In this document: in pieces, positions 32,759 to 42,722 of the stretch
Layout of the letters: every line of letters begins with the position of its first letter
Position numbering within the stretch: position 1 is the stretch's first letter
Origin: Bemisia tabaci
Lineage: Eukaryota; Arthropoda; Insecta; Hemiptera; Aleyrodidae
Direction: 5' to 3'
Assembly: GCF_918797505.1 (NCBI RefSeq)
Contig: NC_092794.1
Coordinates: 74,437,345-74,501,344, forward strand
Length of the DNA: 64,000 nt
The notes under the pieces: generated by a model
What the model was told of the DNA's origin: nothing
What the model saw: only the letters and a program-made list of their open reading frames with translations
The model's database searches: none
Position numbers and translations under genes: made by a program

Positions 32759-33025
32759 TAACTGTGTTCAGTTTAAAAATTTTTGGCCGCACAGTGGTCC
32801 AAAATGGGGAGAAATCGTGGACAAATCAGGATTTTTCGTCAAACTGTTTAAATATGGAAGTAAAATGGTTGGTCTCCTGCAGAGTTCACAATTAACAATG
32901 TTCCTATCGGTCTTCAATGGATTAAAGTGTGATCAGCTTCAAAAATTTTCATCGCACGGTGGTCCGAAATGGGGGGGAATGTGTGGACAAATTAGAATCT
33001 TCTGTCAAAATTTTTGAAAAATAAT
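32759..33025 (+). repeat. Dispersed repeat E, right part
   Basis: Matches 36375-36650 inverted: CTGTGTTCAG, GCACAGTGGTCC, CCTGCAGAG and a second CACGGTGGTCCGAAATGGGG block. Two internal ~150-bp subrepeats are visible. The left part (about 31431-31465) lies across the palindrome. Confidence 0.7.
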
Positions 33026-34196
33026 ATAAAACTATGAGGTTTTTCGCTAGAATCAAAAGGTGAAAATTCAAAATAGATTAGTAGCCAATAAAAGCGATCC
33101 AAATTCATTGTTTTGAACTGAACAAATAAGGTCTGGAAACGGTAATTCAGAAGGAACTCAGCTTTTGGATCCTTAGAATGCGGCTAACTGGGGGGGGGGG
33201 GGGGGGGGTAAAAGACTTGAAAAACCAGGAAACAATAGAAAAATTTAAACAAGCGGAAAAGCTCTAATCAATGCTCTAATACGTTGGTATTAGAGCAGCA
33301 GTTACACAAAGCACAAGGACAGTCCAGTCAATCTAGCAATTTTCTGGGAAAATCCATACATAGAAGTTTTTTTTTGCGGAAACATGTTGCAATAGGCTAC
33401 CAGAACAACATATCAAAAGTTTACCGAAATCGGCTGTCCGCTAAAGGCCGCCATCGTGAAAAAAGAGGGGGGGGGGCGAGGGGCCAAAATACGCCGCCGG
33501 CGACCGGTTTTTAGCTTTTGTCTTGAAAAATATCAATCCTACGGACAAATGTCGAACCTTTTAAAAAGATCATAAAATTTCTTATTAGAAACACTATACA
33601 TTTATCAAATTACGACTTCTAGTTCGTGAGATATGGCGGTAGTTTCCTGCGGCTAGGGAAGTCGAATCTTGCGTGAAATCGCGTTTTTTAAACGAAATCT
33701 GTAATTATCTTAAGAATGGCGAGTCTGCGGCAAAAAACTGTTCTTACCGAAATAAAAGAGCACAAAATGTCCATGCTAGAAATGCTTATACATTTACTAA
33801 GGGGTCCGTCCCCGAAGCGCTATGCGGTCCGAACCAACGGCGGCTACTAAGCGGAGAGGCTCGGCTTGGCCGTGCCATGAATTGTTGCGGTCCAAGATGA
33901 AACAGCTTCACCTTTTTGGTATACTTACCGCGAAGGTAAGTTACATTATCCATTTAAATATGTACTCATATCCTTTATCACGAACCTCCCCCCCCCCCCC
34001 TATGTCATTCTAGTTGTATAGTTAATACCTAACTGTCAACGGTCACGATTGAAGATAATGTTATAATTTTATGCTTTCTTACCTATTCAAATACAATTTG
34101 TCAATCAACACATCTTATTTTTTCAAAGTAACGAAAAGGAAATGAATTAATACAAAACATAGAAATAGGGACACAAGCATTTCCTCGTTTACTACC
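33026..34196. other. No gene recognised; G-run and possible repeat relics
   Basis: A long G-run (33190-33208) and several short uninformative frames are present. GAAGGTAAGT at 33932-33941 looks like a splice donor, but no coding context supports it. Confidence 0.4.
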
Positions 34197-34862
34197 TTAA
34201 GCGGTTGTTGCCAGTTTAAATTTATCCTCTGCTTCCTCCTCGATCAGTGTTTCTGCTTGATTGCTGCATCCCAAGCCGAAACAGTGTAGACAAATATCAC
34301 TGCATGGTAGACCAGCTCTCTTATAAGAGCAGAGGTTACTACAGCCTTTCGAACTTGTACATGAGATGATTTGTAAAATATCTTGGGGGCAGGCAGGTTG
34401 AGCAATATCGAGCATAGGCACAGGAAGGAGCCCGAGTGCCGAAGATTTCCAACCCCATTCCTCTGGATTCACTGATTCAGTTTTCTTCCTCTCTATAGTT
34501 GAACTTGAAGAATACACGAAGATAGTGTTGTCTGCACGCATCTGAAGTTGGGGGCAACGTTTGCAGTTTCACCTCAGTTTTTTGCCTTGCCAAAGCACGA
34601 TTAAAACATTGAAATAAGCATTTGTTCAAAGCAGTAACTGATTTTTTAGCACCGCACAGCAAAAAAAATGAGTTGTTCACCCGCTTGACAAAGCTCATCT
34701 TGAGTGCAGTCGGTTTCATCAAATTTCGCAGCAATACGAGAGACTTCGCCTCATTTTTTCAACAGTTTAATAAATTTGCCTTTCCCCTTGCCACGAATTG
34801 CTGAAGTGGTATCATACCCCCTGACGGCATGAATAAAAAGAATGCTGCTCCTCAAAGCACCC

Positions 34863-34866
<4 letters not shown>
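34197..34866 (-). pseudogene. C-terminal fragment of a second HEEADTR-family gene
   Basis: On the minus strand 34866-34750 encodes FIHAVRGYDTTSAIRGKGK, which corresponds to the GCD block but has Tyr for the Cys. Next come LPPTSDACRQHYLRV (from the 34734-34477 frame) and, in another frame (34541-34197), NPEEWGWKSS followed by a Cys-rich tail with CSNLCSYKRAGLPCSDICLHC. Block order agrees with the family of the pseudogene at 11690-13057, which is too diverged to be a simple duplicate. Stops and frame changes show it is dead. Upstream it is cut by the poly-A end of a Jockey-like LINE at 34867, so the HEEADTR half is missing. Confidence 0.7.
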
Positions 34867-34911
<45 letters not shown>

Positions 34912-36003
34912 TACTCACCTACTTATACAGCAATTGGAATATTTACAATATGATTATAACTAGACTTAAGGCTAAGACTTAATGCTAGTGCTATTAAAAT
35001 GTTATGTCCCCTGGATAGGGGTAAGTAGGAGGAAAAGTATAATACAGTGGGGCACTATATATACATAGTAATTATAATAAGATAAATATAAATATGAATA
35101 GAAATATTATAAAGACCAAATGTCTTTTTATTATTTACCATGAGCTTAAGCTTACCTATACCTGATATAAGACACTAGATGTTAGGGCTTACTGTTTTAT
35201 AGTTTTTAATTCTTACAAGCGGCAGGTTGATTGTTTACATGATTATTTAAGAGAGTAAAGACAACGGGGGCACAGGAGTTGTTGGTGCGCGAAAGTTGAA
35301 AATGAAAGAAAGTGTCTTTTAACTACAGTTATATGTATGTAAATCGAATCAAATGAAAATTTAAGTAATAACAGAGATGGTGTATGGAGCCTAGAAATGT
35401 CTTAGAAATTGATTCACGTATTAGGAGAAATGTTGGAAGATAAGGCAATGAGGTAGGAAAAGGGTCAGGTGAATATTTTGTTTAGCTGGTCCACGACCCT
35501 ACAACTTAAAAATGATGACACGGATAATTAACCCATCAAGAGGCCATTTCCAGGCGCAGCAAACCCCACGCCTAGTCACCCCGGCACTGCAACCACTTGT
35601 GCACGGTTTGTTTAGAAATTATAAGTTCAATGTTCCCACAAGACAGATAAGCTCAATGAAGCACTGAGCAAAGCGGTCGCAGTGTAGTGGCGAATTTCAA
35701 GGTTCTCTTACTAGTTCAACCCCCGCGTCAACATTACTAGCTGAAAATGAATGAAGTAAGAGGCGAAATTAATTGGGCCTGGACCGGAACGGAGGTGATT
35801 CATTCACACATTAATTTAATTACCTCGCTCGAGACGCAATCAAATGGATGTTTCCGATTGAGGCGTCTCGGTCCGGTTTTGTATTTGAATAATAGATTAG
35901 CAGCTTTTTCGTTGGGGTGACGGCTCAGCCTCATGGGATACCTCAACGAGTATTGTTGAATAGTGTCCTTAACAGTAGGAACTCCCAGACGATGACGGAC
36001 CAT
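34867..36003 (-). mobile_element. 5'-truncated Jockey-like LINE with poly-A tail
   Basis: Read on the minus strand: the end of ORF2 (36003-35800), a ~890-bp 3' untranslated region and a ~40-bp poly-A tail (poly-T at 34867-34906). 5' truncation and a poly-A tail are normal products of target-primed reverse transcription. The tail joins the HEEADTR-family pseudogene. The truncated end abuts the mini-hairpin element at 36005. A target duplication is not evident. Confidence 0.75.
35800..36003 (-). pseudogene. C-terminus of Jockey-type reverse transcriptase ORF2
   Basis: 67 codons with LGVPTVKDTIQQYSLRY, RLSRHPNEKAANLL and RRLNRKHPFD. This is the conserved C-terminal pattern of Jockey-group ORF2 proteins (LxIPT, SHPN, RRLKRxxPxD). 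Polymerase and endonuclease domains are absent because the element is truncated at 36004. Confidence 0.75.
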
Positions 36004-36004
36004 T

Positions 36005-36225
36005 ATATTTCATCAAGCAGTCATTCCAAAACGCGTCTTTTTAATTGTAAAGTAATTTTCAGTAAAGTTTAAAATTAAAGTATACCTCATATCGTAATTT
36101 TTTAGTGTAAAAATAAAACTAACACTGATAGGAGGGTAGAAATAGGGCCGCGAAGCGGCCCATTGATGGCGCGGAGCGCCTTCAGGGGGTTAGGCCGCGT
36201 AGCGGCCAGGGGGCGTAGCCCCCTA
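36005..36225 (+). mobile_element. Mini-hairpin element, copy 1
   Basis: About 221 bp, alignable end to end with 58151-58372, from ATATTTCATCAA to the 3' terminus CCCCCTAG. The 3' third is four consecutive perfect hairpins: GGGCCGC-GAA-GCGGCCC (36145-36161), GGCGC-GGA-GCGCC (36168-36180), GGCCGC-GTA-GCGGCC (36193-36207) and AGGGGGC-GTA-GCCCCCT (36208-36224). It is non-coding. A 3' hairpin followed by CTAG and then T recalls Helitron 3' ends, but the hairpin sits against the terminus and no TC start is seen, so the class is left open. Confidence 0.8.
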
Positions 36226-36374
36226 GTTTTTATGCAGAGGAAAAACAAATAATTCCACAAAATCTAATTTATAACAAAGTTCTGTGAACAATAATATGGT
36301 CTGGCATACAATAAGATTTTAAAAAATTAAACATATGAAATTATCCAGGATCTGAAATCTGCAGAGGACCAACA

Positions 36375-36650
36375 GTTTTACTTCAGTTTTAAACATTTCG
36401 ACAGAAGATCTTAATCTGCCCACTAATTCCCCCATTTCAGACCACTTTGCGATGAAAATTAAGCTGAACACATTTTCATACATTGAGGACCGATAAGAAC
36501 CATGTTAGCCATGGACTCTGCAGGAGACCAACAATTTTACTTTCATTTTAAAAAAGTTTGACAAAGAATCCTGATTCGACCACGATTCCTCCCCATTTCG
36601 GACCACTGTGCGGCGGAAATTTTTGGAACTGAACACAGTTATGGCACGGG
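36375..36650 (-). repeat. Dispersed repeat E, inverted copy with the empty site
   Basis: Inverted counterpart of 32759-33025, continuing through TTATGGCACGGGGGCC to the sequence left of 31466. It therefore shows repeat E without the palindrome. Confidence 0.7.
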
Positions 36651-36830
36651 GGCCCAATAAGAACATTTAAAGACAAAATCCATCAGGGGTGTAACTTATT
36701 CGTCCATTTTCCCGTCTTTTTGCTGTAAAAATGTTGTCACGAATGATGGCGATTTGGCAACTTCGCCCCCCCCCCCCATTTCTCAAAAACCATGCGTACA
36801 CTCAAGCTAAAATTTTTACCAGAGTTTCAG

Positions 36831-36915
36831 GGTATCATAAGGTATCGTTTGGGCATGGTTTCAGAAAAATCCCTTCAGTAATAAATTGTACCATTCTTAG
36901 GGTCGCTCTTTTACT
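36831..36915 (+). repeat. Dispersed repeat D, third partial copy
   Basis: CATAAGGTATC, GGTTTCAGAAAAATCCC and TTAGGGTCGCTCTTT match 28080-28170 inverted. It ends where similarity to that copy stops. Confidence 0.6.
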
Positions 36916-37997
36916 GAGAGTTTCAGATGACAAGAAGGTGATGCACCGCCACTTTTCTGATCATCCTCTTGTCAAATGTAGACAGCAGTTTACCAGAGGT
37001 GACGGAACTGATCTAGAAGCTAGGGACTGCTTTGATATCAAGGTGTACCATTCCAAAAAGAATAAAACTCAGATTTACCGTTTTCCCATGTAAACTAAAA
37101 TTCAAGAGTAGGAGAACGCCAAAGATAGAAAGTGAACTCTAAGAAAGGCATAATAAATTATAAAAATTTCAAACTTTCGATATTTTTCAAAATGAATACT
37201 TAGGATTTTGAACTTTCGGAGACGTTTCAGGTGGCCTTTTCGATGCAGTATCAGTGCTATGCGACACTATTGAGGTGCTGTGCAGGACGGGGGCGGGAGC
37301 AGAGAGAAATTAAGGCCCAACCTACTCTCGTATAACCAAACTAAAACACCCACAAGTCGTAAATATTGTGCTTGTGTGCCATGTACGTCCTCTTGTTTTT
37401 GATATTCCTTCAGCTCCTATGTACCTACTTAAAAGGTCGATATATCGACGGCTCAGAGGCCGAAGAGCAAGACGTAGCAAGATTTTGGTTTTAAAAACAA
37501 ATGTCGGTAAAAAACGGTGGGAGGGTGGGTAGTGAAAATTTCGAAATCGAGAAATCACTGATTTTAGGCGTTTCATAGCCTGCTCATATAAAAAAGGACC
37601 CCGCTTACCTCTTATGGGAATGTGCACCACGATGGATCTTTAATTTTTTTATTGCAATCGATTCTCCTCAAGATGCTGATCATTGCGCCAACTCTCTACG
37701 ATGCACCGTTTTTGCAAAAAAACGCCTCAGAATAAGATTCAATTATTCGGCGATAAGAGTCAGAAAGATTCCTCATTTCAGCACTCCAGTGAACTGTCGG
37801 CTGTGTGCCAACAAGGAAATCAGGCGAAGTTGTTTTGAGACAAGTTCGCGGAGAGGTCTTCATAATTAGCGTTTCGGTTGGTTCCCTTTCCCCAACAGGT
37901 GTGATATCGTCTCCGCAACTATGCGAAAAAAAGCATTGAGATAAGCGCTTTCAAAGTACATTTCGGAAATGTTACCACGGAAATGAAGTGTTCGACT
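36916..37997. other. No gene recognised
   Basis: A minus-strand stop-free run of about 80 codons (about 37700-37934) with no family match was noticed. It has no start, splice context or duplicate to support coding. Confidence 0.35.
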
Positions 37998-38587
37998 CAA
38001 AGACATAAAGACGGAGCGCTAAAAGCAAAAAATGAAGCTTCTTCTCAATCACCTCTACTATTGGCTGTAGGATTGGCGGCGAAATCGGGACAAGTTTGAA
38101 ATTCAAATGTAGGGCGGGAACTAAATAAAATTGCGGAAACAAAGTATTTTAGGTTGATTTTTGCCCAAATTCACTTACACACTCATATTTGTATAACTTT
38201 AGGTTAGTTTTGGTCCGTCGTCGACCGATTAATTTCATTTGGGAGTAACTGTCATCTACGACTGTGACGGCCTGTTTGAACCGACAGAACCACCATGAGC
38301 AGAAGAAAAACTAACTTTATCTGATATTACTGCCTGTTACCGAGCAAAAGTAAATGTATTATAGTAGGACGCAGTCCCAACTTTCTTAATATATTCGTTT
38401 TAGGCTTTTAAAATACGTTTCGAAGAAGAAATGTGGAAAAATCAAGAGGACAAGTTCAAATCAAATTTCCGTTTGCCGCCATGGATTCCCGCGCTCATTT
38501 ACACACTCACACAAGCACCCAGCGCCAAACCAGGCTTCACTTTTTCCCCGTGCTTTTAGATACGAGCACTCCGTCTTTATGTCTTTG
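37998..38587. mobile_element. hAT-like MITE family F, copy 1
   Basis: 590 bp with terminal inverted repeats CAAAGACATAAAGACGGAG and CTCCGTCTTTATGTCTTTG, flanked by the 8-bp duplication GTTCGACT (37990-37997 and 38588-38595). Ends of the type YARNG and an 8-bp duplication are hAT features. No transposase. Confidence 0.9.
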
Positions 38588-38786
38588 GTTCGACTTCATT
38601 ATTGAAAAAAACGTAGACCACAACGTATAACACGTTACCGGTAGGGTTACCAAAAACAAGATTAATGGAAACGATGGTTACCTACAAAAGGTTTCGGCAA
38701 CCTTTCAACGTAAAGAATTGCCGAAAGAGACAATTATTAAGTGAGCTTGTAAGCTAATGAGCTTCCTTCAGCTTCTTATTCAACAT

Positions 38787-38928
38787 AAGCGTCCAGCCCA
38801 CATACAAACTAGAGGCTTCAAAGAGACTCATCGATGCCTTTCCTGGCCCTCTCATTGGCCAGCGGTTTAAGTCGGGGCAATCGATGAGTCTCTTTGAAGC
38901 CTCTAGTTTGTATGTGGGCTGGACGCTT
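38787..38928. mobile_element. 142-bp hairpin element, family H
   Basis: Arms of about 52 bp (38787-38837 and 38878-38928) are perfect inverted copies, from AAGCGTCCAGCCCACATAC to the complement, with a ~40-bp loop. The same ends bound 41292-48623. Confidence 0.85.
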
Positions 38929-39035
38929 TACCGGTAAAGCTTCTGCATTTCTGCAAGGAATAACACACAAGAGCTTTGGAAACGATTAAGAAAAATCGTC
39001 TCCACGACTTCATGATAAAGCACACAGAGATAGAC

Positions 39036-39765
39036 TAGAGTACCTTTATAGACAGGGTATGGCCATTCGTATCTTTTTACTACAGGAAAACTGTTCCGCT
39101 TTTTGATTGGTCAGCGAGTTTTTAGGCTTCATGATGCTCTTAGGGCCGTAAATAAACAAACAAGATGGCGACTCACCTTAACATCGATAAGAAGCTAAAT
39201 TTGACAAAAATTTCAATTATACGGCAGTAACAATTTAAACTAGCATATCTACGAATAACACACGAAAAAAAACACGAAAACATTGTTAAATCGCCTTTCA
39301 CCTTTATCACAGGAGCATGTAAGATGTGCATAACCTCAATCTTTTTTCTTTTTTTTTTTTTTTTTTTTTTTTTGCTGGTTTAGTGGCTTATATTCCGTTG
39401 GAACCTACAGCCATCGATAGACAGTATTTATTGTCCTTAGACATCATGGGATTTAGGCACATCCATGCTCCAGGCTTTCAAATTTGCAGGGATTAAGGCC
39501 GAGTGGAATCTGTTTCTGCAGATCCACTCGTCAGTTCCATGAAAATTTGTCGCCACCACCGGGATTCGAACCCGGGACCTATTGGCCTAGAGTCAGACGC
39601 GCTGACCACTAGGCCAACCTGGCCGGCAACCTCAATCTTGCTTGCTGATAACAGCCATCTTCTTTGTTTATTTACGGCCCTAAGAGCATCGTGTCAGCCT
39701 ATTCGCTCGCAACCAATGAAAAACCGGAACAGAAATGGCCATACTCTGTCTATAAAGGTACTCTA
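39036..39765. mobile_element. hAT-like element family J, copy 1, carrying a SINE
   Basis: Terminal repeats TAGAGTACCTTTATAGACAG and CTGTCTATAAAGGTACTCTA are flanked by the 8-bp duplication AGATAGAC (39028-39035 and 39766-39773). The SINE at 39342-39627 is nested inside. Without it the element is ~434 bp. A copy lacking the SINE is at 59152-59843. Confidence 0.9.
39342..39627 (-). mobile_element. tRNA-derived SINE, family A, copy 2
   Basis: The minus strand begins with a tRNA-like head: A box TTGGCCTAGTGG, B box GGGTTCGAATCCC. The body is the same as at 10573-10847, and poly-A lies at the far end (poly-T about 39342-39373). A 10-bp duplication AACCTCAATC flanks it (39332-39341 and 39628-39637). 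The related host copy at about 59710-59735 reads straight through this site. Confidence 0.93.
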
Positions 39766-39782
39766 AGATAGACATCCTGCAA

Positions 39783-40717
39783 ATAGACCGTTTTAGTGAT
39801 GACGTCACATTTCGAGATGTATCGCGATTTCAGGCCTGGTGCCCTAACCGGGATTTGGTCGGTTCGATTTACATAGGATTTCCCCAAAGACATAAAGACG
39901 GAGCACTAAAAGCAAAAGCTGAAGCTTCTAGAGCTTCTTTTCAATCACCTCTACTATTGGCTAGAGGATTGGCGGCGAAATCGGGACAAGTTTGAATTCA
40001 AATGTAGGGCGGGAACTAATAAATAAAATTGCGGAAACAATGTATTTTAGGTTGATTTTTGCCCAAATTCAGGTACACACTCATATTTTTTTAACTTTAG
40101 GTTAGTTTCAGTCCGTCGTCGACCGATTAATTTCATTTGGGAGTAACGTTGATCTAGAACTGTAACGGCCTGTTTGAACCTGCAGAACCACCATGAGCAG
40201 AAGAAAAACTAACTTTATCTGATATTACTGCCTGTTACCGAGCAAAAGTAGGTGTATTATATTAGGACGCAGACCGAACTTTCTTGGTATATTCGTTTTA
40301 GGAATTTAAAATACGTTTCAAAGAAGAAATGTGCAAAAATCAAGAGGACAAGTTCAAATCAAATTTCCGTTTGCCGCCATGGATTCCCGCGCTCATTTAC
40401 ACACTCACACAAGCGCGCAGTGCCGAACCTAGCTTCACTTTTTCCCCGTGCTTTTAGATACGAGCGCTCCGTCTTTATGTCTTTGGATTTCCCATAAAGA
40501 ATGGAAAGCTAATTTTCAAACACTGATTCTGGGTATTTTTAGACAGTTTCTGCCGAATTTTCTAACGATTATGAGTTCTATATATCCTCAAATGTACGTT
40601 TCTATCTCGTGAATCCCAATATAGCATCGGATAAATTAGTTATACTCAATGTATCGAAGCAAGTCCCGAAAGTGAGGTTATGCTACCCCTTCGTTTACCT
40701 ACAGTCTTCTCTGGAAC
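39783..40717 (+). repeat. Dispersed repeat G, copy 1, interrupted by MITE F
   Basis: ATAGACCGTTTTAGTG through CCGGGATTTGGTCGGTTCG, then (after the MITE) CAAACACTGAT and TAAATTAGTTATACT to CTTCTCTGG, match the minus strand of 50725-53008. No coding function is seen. Confidence 0.8.
39885..40485. mobile_element. hAT-like MITE family F, copy 2
   Basis: 601 bp with the same ends as 37998-38587, inserted in repeat G with the 8-bp duplication GATTTCCC (39877-39884 and 40486-40493). The matching position in the other copy of repeat G (about 52905-52925) is unoccupied. Confidence 0.92.
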
Positions 40718-41291
40718 TCTGTTCATCATTAATTTATGAAAAAAAAAAACAATTCTGCGCGTCCATTACGTTACTTTTTCTCTTAGATTCTATCTAAAAT
40801 GACAAAACCTAAACATCCGCACCTAATTCGTTGAATATTGGACACCAATATTTGTTTTCTCCCTCTTAGAGTGTTGCGCTTCATTCGTTCCAGCCATAAA
40901 TCCCTCAGTTTTGTCATATTGTCCATAATTTTTCCTTCTAAACATTCCAATTCATAGGTAGTATTGTTTAAATCAATTTCAGTTGATACCTTCAGAGAAG
41001 AGCTGACACTATGTTCCAGGTATTAACTGTTAGCATTCATTGAGGCTGTGGAGAAGTTGTCTCCGTTTGATCCTATCGATGTCGATAAGATTTTGAAGGT
41101 ACTTTAATGATAACATTAGACTTCTCGAACACTGACACTGACAGGCAATTATTGGCACAAGCTCAGTAAAGGAATATCAAGGTAATTGGCATTCATTAGA
41201 ATCTTTTTATAACATCTAGAAAAAGGTATCACAACATCTAGAAAAGGACCTATCCACAGCGGTGAACGGGTTGTCCAACTACAGTTTTACT
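40718..41291. other. No gene recognised
   Basis: AT-rich. No paired termini or protein similarity recognised. Confidence 0.4.
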
Positions 41292-42149
41292 TAAGCGTCC
41301 AGCCCACTTGCAAACTGGGGCTCTCAAACTGGCACTAATTCTTCTATTTCTCAGCCATTTCGGCACGGAATGCCTTGAAAATATCAAGATCTGATCTGTG
41401 ATGTATCCCAAACACATCGGTTACCCTCAAAGATCGTCGGGCCGACTAGAGTCCCTTTATACTACTGAGAAGTCAAGACAATTCAGCTCATGGATGTCAC
41501 AAACAGGAATAAAGATTACAGAAATTGAACGTTTTTCGTAATCTTTGATCGGCCCATTCTCAAATGCCTTTCTCCGTTCCTCCTCTCGTTCCGTTTGTTC
41601 CTTGCCGAACCCGTAATTCCCTGGTCCATTCCAGATTATAATCTTTGCAATTGGTGAAAATGTAATCTTTATTCCCGTTTGTGACACTGTGGAGGCCTAA
41701 AATACGGGAACCAATCAGAAATGGATTCAAATTGTCTTGACTCTCAGTTAGGGTGGGACTTATTTTTTTAAATCGACAAAACCAAATGTTGCACGGTCTT
41801 AAATGGTTCTATGTGATAAAAAAACACGGTAGCCAAGAGGATTTTGAGAAAAAAAAATTTTAACCCGGCGCGCACAGAGCCTAAACATCGAGATTTTTCT
41901 GGTTTTTTTGGCATTTTCGCCGTATATTTTTGATATTTTTGCCAGCAACACGGATTTGAAAAACGGATTTTTTTGAGATGTCCAAGAATTGGTACAAACC
42001 TAGCACATACCTTGCAGATTAAGGGAAAATTTTTGTTTTTCTCCTAGGTCACTCTCAGTTTGCCTGGTAATGCCGAAACTCTCTGCTCGGCAGCTCTAAA
42101 AATCGAAATTTCGCCGTTTTTTAACGTATAATGAACTTTTTGAGCAACC

Positions 42150-42318
42150 TGTTTTTCTTAGTTTTTAATAAGAAAAATATATAATTACGTAGTAATTATA
42201 AATAAATACCAAAACAATTCTCGGTAGATGTCAAAGACTGACTGAAAAACTTTTATTAACCTCTTATGAGAAAATATACATTTTATCAGCTGACACTGAC
42301 ATTGTTGTCAGATGAACA
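42150..42318 (-). repeat. 3' LTR of the BEL/Pao-like element
   Basis: 169 bp, identical by eye to 45312-45480. On the minus strand it is preceded by the purine-rich CTCGGGAGAA (42319-42328), a likely polypurine tract. Confidence 0.9.
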
Positions 42319-42529
42319 TTCTCCCGAGGGAGCGAAAATTATTAAAATTTATATATGACTAATTAAAATTTATTGATAGATTCGTGGATATCCATTTTAT
42401 ATGTTAATGATGCAATTGCTGCTTTATGCATACAATGTCACTGTCTTAGGGGCGTCCCCTGCAGTTGAAATGTCACTGTCTTACGGGCGTCCCCTGCAGT
42501 TGAACAGTCCATTGTTTCAGAACCGATTT

Positions 42530-42722
42530 AGTTCCACGGTGATCAGGGCGATCACTGCATGGAATTATTATCCCACGGAGATCAAATCGATCACTGCATG
42601 GAATCATTAGCCCACGGAGATCAAATCGATCACTGCATGGAATTATTAGCCCACGGAGATCAAATCGATCACTGCATGGAGTTATTAGCCCACGGAGATC
42701 AAATAGATCACTGCATGGAATT
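42530..42722. repeat. 39-bp tandem repeats next to the 3' LTR
   Basis: About 4.5 units, each with CACGGAGATCAAATCGATCA and CTGCATGGA. Because 39 is a multiple of 3, open frames with 13-residue repeats arise on both strands. The same motif (CACGGAGATCGAGCGATCAC) reappears near the other LTR at about 45085-45205. Confidence 0.9.

Noticed and set aside
31432..32792. Mirrored frames of 73-109 residues in palindrome 31466-32758
   Set aside because: They lie wholly in inverted arms and include terminal-repeat sequence; chance frames.
33822..34013. Possible exon ending at GAAGGTAAGT
   Set aside because: A consensus-like donor alone; upstream frame lacks an acceptor, domain or duplicate.
36731..37093. 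120-residue frame
   Set aside because: Its first half is dispersed repeat D and a C-run; the remainder has no recognisable family.
37700..37934. Minus-strand stop-free run of about 80 codons as a possible exon
   Set aside because: No similarity, no convincing splice sites, and it borders a MITE insertion.
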